This document shows, in pieces, positions 54,349 through 64,000 of a stretch of DNA of 64,000 nucleotides. The notes below the pieces were generated by a model. The model had not been told where the DNA came from. It ran no database searches and saw only the letters and a program-made list of their open reading frames with translations. This DNA is from Lepas anatifera (Eukaryota > Arthropoda > Thecostraca > Lepadidae), in assembly GCA_034440635.1 (NCBI GenBank), contig JAOTON010002068.1, forward strand, positions 933,001 to 997,000, in the 5' to 3' direction. Position numbers and translations under genes: made by a program. How positions within the stretch are numbered: position 1 is the first letter of the stretch; the number at the start of each line of letters is the position of its first letter.

Positions 54349-55842
54349 AGTGTCCCAAAACCTGGGGTGCTGGGTGCGGAACGACACCCAGTCAAGCAGA
54401 ATTTCCCACTCACTTTTATATTTTTTTGCTGAATTTTCCACTCACTTCCAACAATACTTACTACTATTGAATTTATTCAACAATACTTACTACAAAGGCC
54501 AGCTCCATTGCCTCCTCTACCAACGTCCACTGGAAAAAGAGAGCAGCAGAATCGACTAGAAGATCGCCAAATTAACTCGGCTCTTTTAGCTTCTTTCGCT
54601 TTTCTGTAATAAAATCTGGCGATTTCTATTTTTCTGGCCAATTATACCTGGCATCCTTATCTCCACCGCTTTCAGTAGAACAACTGAATCGAAATTCTGG
54701 CGCGGGCAAGGCGCTCAGTCCCCCTGCGCCACCGGAGAAAGTTACACTGGGTGAACACCGAAACTAAATTCCACCACTCACAAAATTGGTGAGTGGAAAA
54801 TTAGAAACCCTAGCCTTGCGTAGCCAAAAAAATGAGCTAACCGCTTTGAAAGATATATTTTTGGAAAGCAGTTTATCTGTGCACATGATTTCTAGGCTTA
54901 CGTCCTTGAAACGTTGTTTTTGTATTTCTGGTACCGAGAATAGTGAAAAACCATTTTTGGTTATCTTGTTGTTAAAATCAATTATCTTGAAATTTGTATG
55001 CTAAACAGCATTTTTTGACATTGTATCGAAGAAATCTGACCATTTATTGTGAAGAAAATAATTTTTATCCATATCAGCCCTTCATTGCTGCGTCCACGCC
55101 GTGTGACACCCAAATCCACTCACGACACCCTACGACACCTAGGCATAAATACGCTGATATTTAAGTTGAACTGAGAGTGTCCGGTACTTGAATACATTGA
55201 AACTCTACATTTTCATTAAAAGATTTTTTGGGCAACAAGAATGCATCTAGCTGCCCTTCAAACATCGGCACTTTTTTGTATGGTTGGTCTACGGCGTGGA
55301 TTTACCAAAACGCCGTCTTTACATCTAGTAAATAAAACCGGCATCTTTAGGCTTTTTGAAAGGCAGGTTTTATATTCGTTCTTGACAAAACATTGTTAGT
55401 CTTCCTCTCTGTGTGCTTTTAGTTGTATAATTTTCTTGTCTGTAAGGATTTAGAAAATTAATTTAGAGCAATTTTTGAAATGCAAATTATGTAGCTCATC
55501 CGACCGGCAAGCGGCAAGCTAACAGAAATTTAAAGTAGTAGTCGCTCTGACGCTATCGCAACCAGCCTTGCCTGGCTGAATGTAGACGAGAGGAAGAATC
55601 AACAGCAGCAGAAAGAAGAAGGCTGTAGCTTCGATTAGATTGATTAATAGAAAGCAGCATATTCATATGAAGGTGAGTATATATGTGAAGAGGAGCAGGA
55701 GAATTGACAGGTAAAAAAGAACCTTTTAGCAAGAGTCTGGAAGAGTTTATTGCCATGATAGAAAGTTTGTAGTTTCGTCTGGGTTAGTTAAGTGTAAACC
55801 AAGGCTCTACTGGGCCCTAGCATAGGTGTATGCGAGGTGCAG
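54349..55842. repeat. Right arm of the 1.49-kb inverted repeat
   Basis: Reverse complement of 1-1492. It starts TGTCCCAAAACCTGGGGTG and runs to GTGTATGCGAGGTGC. The small ORFs inside are not conserved between arms. Confidence 0.9.
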
Positions 55843-57269
55843 TGATTGAGGTCAGGAGTGGCCTCCAAAATTCTGATAACTATAGGTATAGGTATATTAG
55901 GGGCGTTGTCCCTGACCGAAAAACTATACAGTGTATGCTTAGATAATCAATTTTGGCACTAGGTACTGCATGAAAAAAAATCCCTTTTCATTTTTCACTA
56001 CCTGCCGGTCTCGGAGGCCCTCTGCAGAGTTGGTCTAAGGGGGCCCCGATATTTCGTCTCAGGGGCCCTTTAGAGCTGGTCGTGTGGGAGAGGAGAGGAG
56101 GGGCACAAGAGTTGGTCTAGGGAAGCCCCCCAAGAGTTGATCTTCATCCACAAATGTTAGTCTTGGTGGCTCCCAGAGTTCTTTCCCCCAAAGGTTGGTC
56201 TCAGAGGCCCCCCAAAAAGTGTTTTATTTGTGGCAATTCACCAATTCCTTAAAAAATAGTTGGAGACTGCATCAGGGGGTTTCAGTTGTTGAAGATTTAC
56301 CTGCTTAACCAAAATTTTTACATCGTAATGGTCAAACAATTCTGCTTGGGGATGATTTAAAAATATTTACTTTGAGAAAATTAAAGGAAATATCCATCCC
56401 TCAGTTCAAACAAGGGCTTTGAGAGTTTACCACCTGAGTACCCAAATTGGAAAATTTTTACTCCGCCATACATTTCGGGGGGAATTTTCCAGTCACTCGC
56501 CATACATTCCGAGCTGAATTTTCCACTCGACACCCTAGCGCAAAACATATTTTGGGTCACTGTTCTAGACTCCCCCGGTTTCTATTCTGAAAAGAAGATG
56601 ATGAGGTGCGAGTGACTGAAGACGAGAGCATGAAGTGAGGCATGAATTGATGTGTGTCAGGCGTGGGAGCACCACAATGTGACTCGACATTGGGTGCTGA
56701 ACCACAGACATGTTTAATATACGTTGGTTATAACGCGTTACGATTCCAGAGAGATGCAAAGGCGCCAGGACCTCCCCGGTGCAACCCGCCCGACCGAAAC
56801 CTGACAGACCCAAAGGGAGCCAAATCTGTTGGTGTTGGAACATCTGCTGTCCCTAGTGGATGTCTGTATGGCACAGGTAATTCAAAGCTCCCCCCATCCC
56901 CCAGGCTGCCGCCGAACAGAATCACAGCCAAGGAGGCCCCGGCACCCCCGCGAGAACATAAATGATATCTGCACGATTAAGTGGGAACATTGACTAAATT
57001 TAAGCATACGCTGACTGAATACGTGGTTGATATGTCTAAACATGTTCTAGTCGTTCAAGAACAGTATATATTTTGGAGAGCACGGAAGCCATACAATTTA
57101 TTTTTGTACACGTTGCTTATTTAGTGTTGTTCTACTCATTCAAATGAACTATAAGCTTACTAAATTTAATATTTTACTGACTTTGACCGATGAAATGTTG
57201 TTTCAACATTTTCTTGATAATTAGTTTACTTCTTGGGATTTCCTCAACAGATTGAAATTTATCGGAAAA
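55843..57269. other. Unassigned; imperfect minisatellite at 56005-56220
   Basis: 56005-56220 repeats GAGTTGGTCT...GGGGCCCCC-type words about every 35-45 bases, poorly conserved. 56440-56560 has ATTTTCCACTC-type words like those inside the inverted-repeat arms. 56585-56730 is the permuted module shared with 54068-54175. 56730-56965 is GC-rich with two short ORFs and no domain. Confidence 0.5.
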
Positions 57270-57292
57270 TATACTATTCCACAACTTCGGGG

Positions 57293-58837
57293 CTAAGCAA
57301 GGGGTCGTGAAAAGGCGGTAATTCCTATTTGAGAATGGTTGATCCAGTAGGGGGTTCTTCTTACCTCACGATATCCCGGTTCCCTGGGCCAAAACAAATT
57401 TTGTATGGCTTCAGGAAGCTGACCAATAAGGAATTTATGAACTATAATTAACATTTGTGTTTTCGCGAGTTCAGACACTTTGAGGATCGAGTACTTTTTG
57501 AAAACTGGTTCTGAGCTTCCAGGGAGGTATATTCTTTCAATTAGTCGAACGGCCTTTTTTTGGAGGATGGTAATTTTGTAAAGTTGAGATGAGTAATTCA
57601 CACCCCAGATGAGACAGCAATAGTTAAGGTAAGGTTGAATTAATGCATAATAAAGGAGAAGTGCCATACGATCTGAAATAAAGTATCGAATCCTACAGAT
57701 AAGGCCAATGTTTCGACTTATTATTTTACAAATATGATTTATATGCCCAGAAAACTTTAGTTGCTTATCGAAAATCATCCCGAGATACTTAATCTCCTCT
57801 TTTTCTTCAATTGCATGCTGGCCTATTTTTATGTTCAAGTGAAATTTTTTGGGATAAGGAGAGTAATGTGCGTGAAGGTTTTTTCAAGGTTGAGAGACTA
57901 ATAGTTTGCACAGAACTAGTCTGAAAGCCGCAAGAGAGTTTCATTGACGTTCGATTTAAGTATTTCTGGATCTTTGTGTTTGAAGAGCAGGACCGTATCA
58001 TCAGCATAGGAGAGATATAGTGCATTTTCACCGATAAGCGGAAGATCATTAACATATATAATGAACAGCAGGGGCCCAAGTATAGACCCCTGCGGGACTC
58101 CCATATTAACTTTTCTATATTCTGACGTTTTTTTCTACTTGAACACATTGTTTCCTATCGGATAGATATGAAGAGAGAATTTCTAAATATTTACCTTTTA
58201 TTCCATATTTTTTTGCTTTTCCCAGAAGAATGTTATAATCCACGGTGTCAAATGCTTTTCTTAAATCCAAAAATACCCCCAGTACAAGTTCCCCTTCCTC
58301 AAAGGCCTTAGTAACAAAGTCTTGGAGCAGAAGTATAGGCATAAATGTTGAACGATTTTTTTGGAATCCAAATTGGTTATTGTGTATGGGTTGATTTATT
58401 TCAAGATGTTCCATAATTCGGCAGTGAAGAAGTTTTTCAAGAATTTTTGATATTGCGGGAAGAATACTAATGGGTCTATAGTTCGTAACAACATGCCGAT
58501 CGCCAGTCTTAAAGATAGGCTTGATAACTGCTATTTTTAAGGCATCGGGAAATACTCCTGTGGTAAGACATGCATTAAATAGTTTCACTAGATGCTGTAT
58601 TATGCTTCTATATGTATTCTTTAGAATTTTGCTATTAATGCCATCACAACCAGCTCCCACATTTTTCATATTCTCAATTAATCTACTTACTTCTTCATCT
58701 GTAAGCCTAAGTTCCATTTCATTTTCACAATCATTGACTAGATCTAGGGGATTGGTGGGGGAAGGTGTGATTTTTTCTTGTAGTTTTGTTCCAATAGTAC
58801 TGAAAAAAATATTAAAGGGCGTCAGCTTTCCATTCAC
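57293..58837 (-). pseudogene. LINE reverse transcriptase and C-terminal domain
   Basis: 58837-58115: VGAGCDGINSKILK, YRPISILPAISKILEKLL, QFGFQKNRSTFMPIL and motif A FLDLRKAFDTVDYNILL. 58104-57916: [20 protein letters not shown] and the catalytic YADD at 57997-58008. 57838-57293: KYLGMIFDKQLKFSGHIN, ALIQPYLNYCCLIWG, LQKKAVRLIERI and the end ...GITAFSRPLA. Two frame changes, near 58110 and 57870, break the ORF. All RT catalytic residues are preserved. Confidence 0.88.
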
Positions 58838-59279
58838 TATCCTGTATTTTCACTCCGTTTGTGGTATGAATTGCTTCCGGGATATCATTACCATTACTTC
58901 GGCTATTTCTTAACTCATTTATGGTTTTCCAAGTTTGTTTCGAGTCAGTCTTACATTTCTCAAATTCTGTCTCATAGTAGTGTTTCTTAGCTTTACGGAT
59001 AATTCCAATCAGAACATTTTTGTATTTATTGTATTGTTGCTTATCTGCCTCGCATTTTGATTTTAAAAATTTAATGTAGAGTTGTTTTTTAACATTTATT
59101 GAGGATGAAATCCCAGGTGAAATCCACGGTTTTCTTGGTTCCGTTTTCCTGTTACGGCAAGTTTGGCGTGAGAGCTTTTCAATACCTTTATTGTAGCTAT
59201 TTATGATGGTTGTGGCGAGAAAGTTTGGGTCGGTTTCATTTTCAATACAAACTAGTTCAGCGCTTAAGAAAGAATTAAG
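58838..59279 (-). pseudogene. LINE linker between endonuclease and RT
   Basis: The minus strand continues in readable LINE wording although no single long ORF is open: KPWISPGISSSINVKKQLY, YKNVLIGIIRKAKKHYYE, SKQTWKTINEL. This is the usual Lys/Tyr-rich spacer of CR1/Jockey ORF2. Confidence 0.75.
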
Positions 59280-59581
59280 TTAATTTATTCTACGGTAATC
59301 AAAGCAAGTTAATTTTGGAATTGATTTCTTTACTTTAACTTCATTGTTGGTGTTCAGCATTACAGGGAAATGATCTGCAATGTCAGATAATAGAACACCA
59401 GACTTTTCCACGATTTCTAGGCTATTTGCATATATATTGTCGAGTAGACTGTCCGAGTTCGCCTGGTGTCGCGTTGTTTTAGAAATCGTTGGGAGAAATC
59501 CAAAGGAACACATGGATAGAAAGAAACTGCGAGCCCAAGAGTCAGTTTCGATGGAAAGTAGATCGAAGTTAAAGTCACCAG

Positions 59582-59640
<59 letters not shown>

Positions 59641-60208
59641 TATTAAATTGTTGTAGCCATTCGAGGCAAATATCCAATTCTTCCATAAATTTGAATTTAT
59701 CTGTGTTGGGTGCTTTGTACATTTGGCAGACGACGAACGACTTGTCTTGAGTTTTCGCACTGACACATACTACTTCGGCAGTTGAGAATGACGGGCAATG
59801 TAACTGGGTAGGCAATAAATCCTCTTTTACGTAAATGCCCGCACCCCCTCCCCTTTTGCCGACACGATGAGAAAAATAAGCTTTATATGAGGGAGTTATA
59901 AATAAATTTTCAAGCTCTTTGTTAATCCAAGTTTCAGAAATTGCTATCACATGAAAGGGAATACCTATCTCTTTAAGTAAATCACAAAGCTCATTATGCT
60001 TGTTCAAAAGCGATCTGATATTTAGATGAAAAATACAAAAATTGAGCTGGTTCGATGCAAACTGATCGCTCAATCTCGAGGGTGAGTAATAAGAACAAGT
60101 GGTTCTTGTTCTATCAAAATCATAGTGAGCTCCTAAATTGTCGTCCACTGTCAGGGAAGCAAAGGGATCAATCGTCCTATCTTGGAATGCCAGTCCATAA
60201 TTATTCAT
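59280..60208 (-). pseudogene. LINE APE endonuclease, disrupted by a TA microsatellite
   Basis: From the ATG at 60208: a leader, then FCIFHLNIRSLLNKHNEL, VIAISETWINKEL (catalytic Glu), GGGAGIYVKEDLL and VVCQMYKAPNTDKF. The frame then enters (TA)n at 59582-59636, exactly where KTIYI-TGDFN is expected. The catalytic Asp-Asn block (GDFNFDLLSIE) follows on the other side in a shifted frame. The end, ANSDSLLDNIYANSLE and SDIADHFPVM (catalytic Asp-His), is at 59280-59513. All endonuclease blocks are present but the frame is broken. Confidence 0.88.
59582..59636. repeat. (TA)n microsatellite inside the LINE endonuclease
   Basis: About 55 uninterrupted bases of TA. Confidence 0.95.
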
Positions 60209-60215
60209 TCGATTA

Positions 60216-60542
60216 ACCAGGATCTAATAAACAGTGCCTAAAAGACCTAAAGCGAATGAGATACGCCGCCTAGAAATAAGAAAATCACTTATTCGAAGAA
60301 GATTTCGTTTCAAAACCAGAGTCCAGAGAATGGTACGGACCAGAAGCTCCAAAATCTAAATCTCAGTACAAGTCTAATTACTGGAAAGTTCTGTTATTAT
60401 TTTAGTTTTTAATTAATGCATGCAAATTAATAATAAAGACTTGCTATACATTTCATACTTGTTTTAATATGATTAACAAATGATGAGAAGAGATGCAAGG
60501 CTGAGGGTTGCATAATTTCATAATGAGCTAAATTAATTTTTA
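60216..60542. other. No gene recognised
   Basis: The region upstream of the minus-strand LINE, where an ORF1 could lie. No coding signal is seen. Confidence 0.5.
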
Positions 60543-60990
60543 ATGCTAATAATGACAGGCAGGAACCGTGCCACGGTGTGCCGCGGAAATCAGCAGCTCC
60601 CGCCAGTCAAGGGTCAGTCAATGGATCAGTCAAGCAGGGTAGTCAGTTAAGGACTGTTAGTGGGTGGAAATGTATTATTGTAGGGTAATGATGGCAATGC
60701 TACATTCAAAAAAGGTGCTTACAATGACAGGCAGGAACAGTGCCGCGGAATGCCGCGGAAATCAGCAGCTCCCGCCAGTCAAGGACCAGCTAGTCAAGGA
60801 CGTTAGTGGATGGAAAGGTATTATTGTAGGGTAATTACGGCAATGCTACGCTGAAAAAAGTGTTTAACAATGACAAGCAGGAACAGTGCCGCGGAGTGCC
60901 GCGGAAATCAGCAGCTCCCGCCAGTCAAGGACTGTCAGTGGGTGGAAAGGTACTATGGTAATTATGGCAATGCTACATGCCAGAAGGTGA
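60543..60990 (+). repeat. Tandem repeat, 3 units of ~120-180 bp
   Basis: The core AATGACAGGCAGGAACAGTG and the word GGAAATCAGCAGCTCCCGCC recur at about 60551, 60723 and 60869. They are followed each time by AGTCAAGGAC, GTTAGTGG and GGCAATGCTAC. Units shorten from about 178 to 146 to 123 bases through loss of internal AGTCAAG-type subrepeats. Confidence 0.9.
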
Positions 60991-61893
60991 ATGATGAAGA
61001 TCCATGGGTGTTAAGAGGAAAAAGGTGTAAGTTCCCCAGAGAAGAGAGAAGGCTGCCAAGATCAGTGGTCTTGTAACTGGTGAGTATAACAACAGGTATC
61101 AATATGTAACCTGTTAAGCAAATAAGTACCGAAAATCAACATTAACATACAATAACCACCTACATTTTCCAATCATCATTAATTTGAACAGTAGGTCATT
61201 GCAGCAGACAGCGGCAGCCCAAGATCTGACATCAGAAAATAGCAGTGATACAGTCTCATTAAAGTTATTTCAGGCTATTGAAGGCATCAAATAAACAGTC
61301 AAGCCAGGGCAGGTAGGTAGCAGACAGGTCTCAGGGCAGCAGACAGATGTCACAATACAACACAGATCTGCACAAGTATAAGGTAGTGTTTTGTAGCCTT
61401 CTCACATACCTTTTTCACCCGATACAGCAAATTAGAAATATTTAAAAGGAAAACACGAGGATTTAAAGACTATTTTAATACCACTTCAACGTTTCATTGG
61501 TAGTGCCTGGACAAATTGCAGCGAGATGTAAATCCCCAGCCCCGTGCCTTTCACCAATGTTTTAGAGGAGAACAATACTTTTACTGAGGAGAGGGGGTCA
61601 GGCAATTCATAACTTTTTTCTGACAAGGGGAGAAGAGGGGCAGCCATTTTCTACGATTTCTGACAGTGGGGAGGGAGTCCGCACACCCCAATTTTGGCTG
61701 TCGTCATATGTGAACAGCCCCTGACCGCCGGTGGCTGTAGTGGCAGGGGGGACGCTAGACTGCCTTATGTTTTGTTTTTATAGTTTTATTTTATTATTTC
61801 CTATCATTTGAATAGATATCCTAAGAAAATATGCACGTCAAAATTTTATTGGACAGGCAAAGGTCCAAAGTCATTGTCATATGTATTTGAAGT
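60991..61893. other. No gene recognised
   Basis: AT-rich, with CAGACAG/CAGGTAG-rich words near 61190-61370. The ORF 60870-61076 starts in the tandem repeat and has no domain. Confidence 0.5.
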
Positions 61894-62130
61894 CATAGGC
61901 GGATCCAGGACTGCCGATCGGGGGAGGCATATGGTGGGGGGCGCCATACGTGCCCGGAAATGCCACTTTTGGACGAAAATGCTTATCAGGTGTCGGTACC
62001 AAATCATATCGTGGGGCCGCCGATAGTTTTATCCTGGGGGATGGGAAGCGACATTTCAGGGGGCGCTATCAACCTTTCAGGAGGGCGCCATGGTCATTCC
62101 ATGGCGTCGAGGGTCGATCGGTAGGGGGCA
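61894..62130 (-). mobile_element. MITE with GGCGGATCCAGG ends, copy 3 (reversed)
   Basis: Starts CATAGGCGGATCCAGGACTG, the inverse of the right end of copy 1. The interior has GGGGGCGC and CCTTTCAGGAGGGCGCCAT blocks, inverse to those of copy 1. The far end is truncated or diverged. Confidence 0.6.
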
Positions 62131-63070
62131 GGGAGCTCCATGCGAAACGAAGCAGGTTCCCCTAACCTTAGGTCACGGTAAAGTAGCCGTATTATTTTAA
62201 GATAAGTGGTATAAGACAAACCATATCATTCTAAGATATCAGTCTTGGCTCAATTTAGACAATTATGCTGGCGTTCTCTCAGATTTTCCATAAATGGGCT
62301 TGATTGATGGTTATCATTACCAGACGCAAGGGGGTTATTCCGACCATGCCCCCCAAACGCTGAAAGGTGGGCCATCTTATCTCCCCCCCTCCCAGGACGG
62401 TGAATGGAATAATTTTTTATAGCCCTACGAGCACACTTACATGCATAACGATAGGATTTAAAGCAAATATTTTTTTCGTGGTTGACTGGAGTATTCTTAT
62501 ACTACTTTCGTATCAGATGGAAAGATAGGAGAAAAGAGTACTGAGGAGCCCATTTCCGGCTGTCCCGCTCTCATATCTGAAGCTGAAGACCGACTGGTCC
62601 CTCCATAGAATTCGGCCAATGTATTACCTAGTCCTGGCATTGCCCGGCAACCGAAAGCTCTGCACAACCAGTTAAATAACACTCAGTGAGCGGGCTTTTT
62701 TGGAAAACTGCAGCGATGGACTAAGGAGTGCGCTGGTCAAAATGGATTTTGTGGCCAATGAAGACTATGGAAGCCTTGCTTTTTTCTCCATCATGTACTT
62801 ACAGCGGAAAAAATAGCGGCTGAACGCTATCATACAAAAGGAGCTCACCAAGTTTTCAAGAACGTCTTCATGGCATATATTGGACAAAACAATTTCGGTA
62901 AATAAACTCATGATTGACTTCTTAACCCTATTTCCCACGGGCTCCCGGCTACCCCTATTTCCAACAGGGGAGGGGGCAAATCCTGCCTCCCACCCCTAAG
63001 ATCTCGAAATCTACCCGGCCGGTTTTAGAAATTAAAACTGCAATCGATTGCTCTAGCGCGAAACTCGATT
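62131..63070. other. No gene recognised
   Basis: Mixed sequence with no domain. The ORF at 62497-62682 (minus) is unremarkable. Confidence 0.5.
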
Positions 63071-63500
63071 TTGAAGAAAAAAATTCAAAATTGTTCCCAT
63101 TTAGAAAAAGGGAGACAGGAAAGACCCCCGAAACTATCGCTCTGTTTCACTTCTACCGAGTTTTGGGAAAGTATTGGAAGCCATGGTATTAAATGCGTAC
63201 ACTCATGTTTCTCCTGTCTTCTCCGTCTCACAACACGGATTTTTACCGCGTCGATCGTGTGTTTTGAACCTGGCGACATTCCTCCATGATGCTTGGAGTG
63301 CTATATCGAACGGTTGCCAGACAGACGCCATTTACACGGACTTTTCGACCGCATTTCAGAGCGTGAATCATGAATTGTTACACAACTACGAACCTCGTAC
63401 CACTTGAGCGGAAAAATTATCGATTGGTTCGTTTCGTATCTATCCGGCAGGGTATAGAGAGTCATTGTGAATGGGCAAATCTCAGACAAGGGGTGGAAAA
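63071..63500 (+). pseudogene. LINE reverse transcriptase fragment (fingers to motif A)
   Basis: In frames that change several times it reads KGDRKDPRNYRSVSLLPSFG-like DNA (63105-63165), then KVLEAMVLNAYTHVSP and SQHGFLPRRSCVLNLATF, then motif A AIYTDFSTAFQSVNHELL (63325-63380), then GKIIDWFVSYLSGR and VIVNGQISDKGW. It stops before the QGSxLGP/YADD blocks. Jockey/CR1-like wording. Inactive and truncated. Confidence 0.75.
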
Positions 63501-63659
63501 AAACCGCCAACTCGCCAACCAGGGCTAGGGACAGAACTTGGCTAGTGAAAATATTTAGTGCGACAGATAACGTCCACCAAATTGGAACTCCAGTAGCCGC
63601 CGAGAAAACAAAAAAGCTCCCAGGGAGCCGGTCTTTACGCTGCTATATTTTTCTCGATA

Positions 63660-63932
63660 CACAGGCAGATCCAGGAGGCAAGGGGGCACTTGACACCCCT
63701 CCCCTCCACACACTCCCATAAGCCCTCGCCTCCACCTGAAAATGTCACGGGTCCCCTGAAATATTGGTGGCGCAATCTGAAATGCCCCTCCCACTCCCAC
63801 CCCTTCAGTATGCAGGTATCGCGCCCCCACAATAGGTTTTTGTCGTACAGAAAGGTATCCTCATTGCCCCGATGGCGCCCCAGCTTATACGCCCCCTTTT
63901 TCACGCGATCGGAAATCCTGGATCCGCCTATT
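63660..63932 (+). mobile_element. MITE with GGCAGATCCAGG ends, copy 4
   Basis: The left end reads ACAGGCAGATCCAGG and the right end ATCCTGGATCCGCCTAT. The interior is C-rich and has GAAAATGTCACGGGTCCCC and GTTTTTGTCGTACAGAAAGG blocks that parallel copies 1 and 2. Intact by length. Confidence 0.7.
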
Positions 63933-63944
63933 ACACGATGATAA

Positions 63945-64000
63945 TAATTGTTGGGGTTTAACGACGCACCAACTGCCAGGGTCATACGGCGTTGCCAACT
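63945..64000 (-). mobile_element. SINE-B 3' end (reversed, runs off the window)
   Basis: On the minus strand it reads GCCGTATGACCCTGGCAG, then TTGGTGCGTCGTTAAACCCC and an ATT-rich tail, matching the 3' body of the SINE at 36121-36303. Confidence 0.75.

Larger units (their letters stand above)
57270..60215 (-). mobile_element. CR1/Jockey-like LINE, nearly full-length ORF2
   Basis: Minus-strand order: endonuclease (60208 to about 59280), linker (59280-58840), RT (58837 to about 57900), C-terminal domain (57838-57293). It has no RNase H and no Cys/His knuckle. FKTGDRHVVTNYRPISILPA and the end domain with YLGMIFDKQLKFSGHI and PYLNYCCLIWG fit the CR1/L2/Jockey assemblage. I see no ORF1 upstream (60216-60542). 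Broken by a TA microsatellite and a few frameshifts. Confidence 0.85.

Noticed and set aside
1..64000. Conserved multi-exon host gene
   Set aside because: I looked for recognisable domains on both strands and found only transposon proteins and the single zinc-finger exon. Small or divergent exons in the AT-rich stretches cannot be excluded without transcripts.

Overview
This window looks like repeat-dense chromosomal DNA of an invertebrate animal. It has long AT-rich non-coding stretches, tRNA-derived SINEs, many non-LTR retrotransposon (LINE) fragments, Penelope-like elements, hAT-type and TTAA-flanked DNA elements, a Crypton-type fragment and several satellites. There are no operons and no bacterial features. 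I could not place the species or phylum from sequence alone, and I see no complete host gene. The nearest thing is one zinc-finger exon at 12170-12398, which lies inside a hAT-like element.

Layout. 1-1492 is one arm of a 1.49-kb inverted repeat whose partner is at 54349-55842. 1493-2845 is a minus-strand LINE fragment with RT and the start of an RNase H. 3.6-11.2 kb is mostly non-coding and holds small TIR elements, a SINE head, two foldback elements and a 5'-truncated LINE tail. A perfect 28-bp inverted terminal repeat next to TTAA at 4491 and 11168 may bound most of it. 11377-13980 is a hAT-like element with a 14-bp TIR and an 8-bp target duplication. 13989-26905 is a decayed Tx1/L1-like LINE (ORF1, endonuclease, RT with a YCDD motif, zinc-knuckle C-terminus). 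Its ORF2 is split by a 7.2-kb Penelope-like insertion (18681-25863) flanked by a 15-bp target duplication. That insertion has three copies: A inverted, B truncated, C nearly intact.

27415-30620 is a higher-order GC-rich satellite. 30625-36108 is an I-group-like LINE (RT plus RNase H) cut exactly inside RNase H by a 2.85-kb hAT-like element (31786-34631). 36.1-41.4 kb holds a SINE, two related LINE endonuclease fragments and a Crypton-like fragment. 42.0-50 kb is dominated by a 63-bp tandem array, two large palindromes, TTAA-flanked TIR elements and sequence rich in AGGTCA and TGACGTCA sites. 49940-52490 is a second Tx1/L1-like LINE. 53.6-57 kb has a 22-bp array and the second inverted-repeat arm. 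57270-60215 is a nearly full-length minus-strand CR1/Jockey-like LINE with a TA microsatellite inside its endonuclease. The last 4 kb holds a tandem repeat, two MITE copies and an RT fragment.

The genes are selfish-element genes and do not form a pathway. Nesting gives a relative history: the LINE copies at 13989 and 30632 are older than the Penelope and hAT insertions inside them, and the Penelope nest is young because its copies are almost identical. Two points deserve most attention. One is the Penelope nest, where RT and GIY-YIG nuclease lie in different frames in all three copies. The other is a hammerhead-ribozyme-like core that recurs at the ends or arms of several otherwise unrelated foldback repeats.
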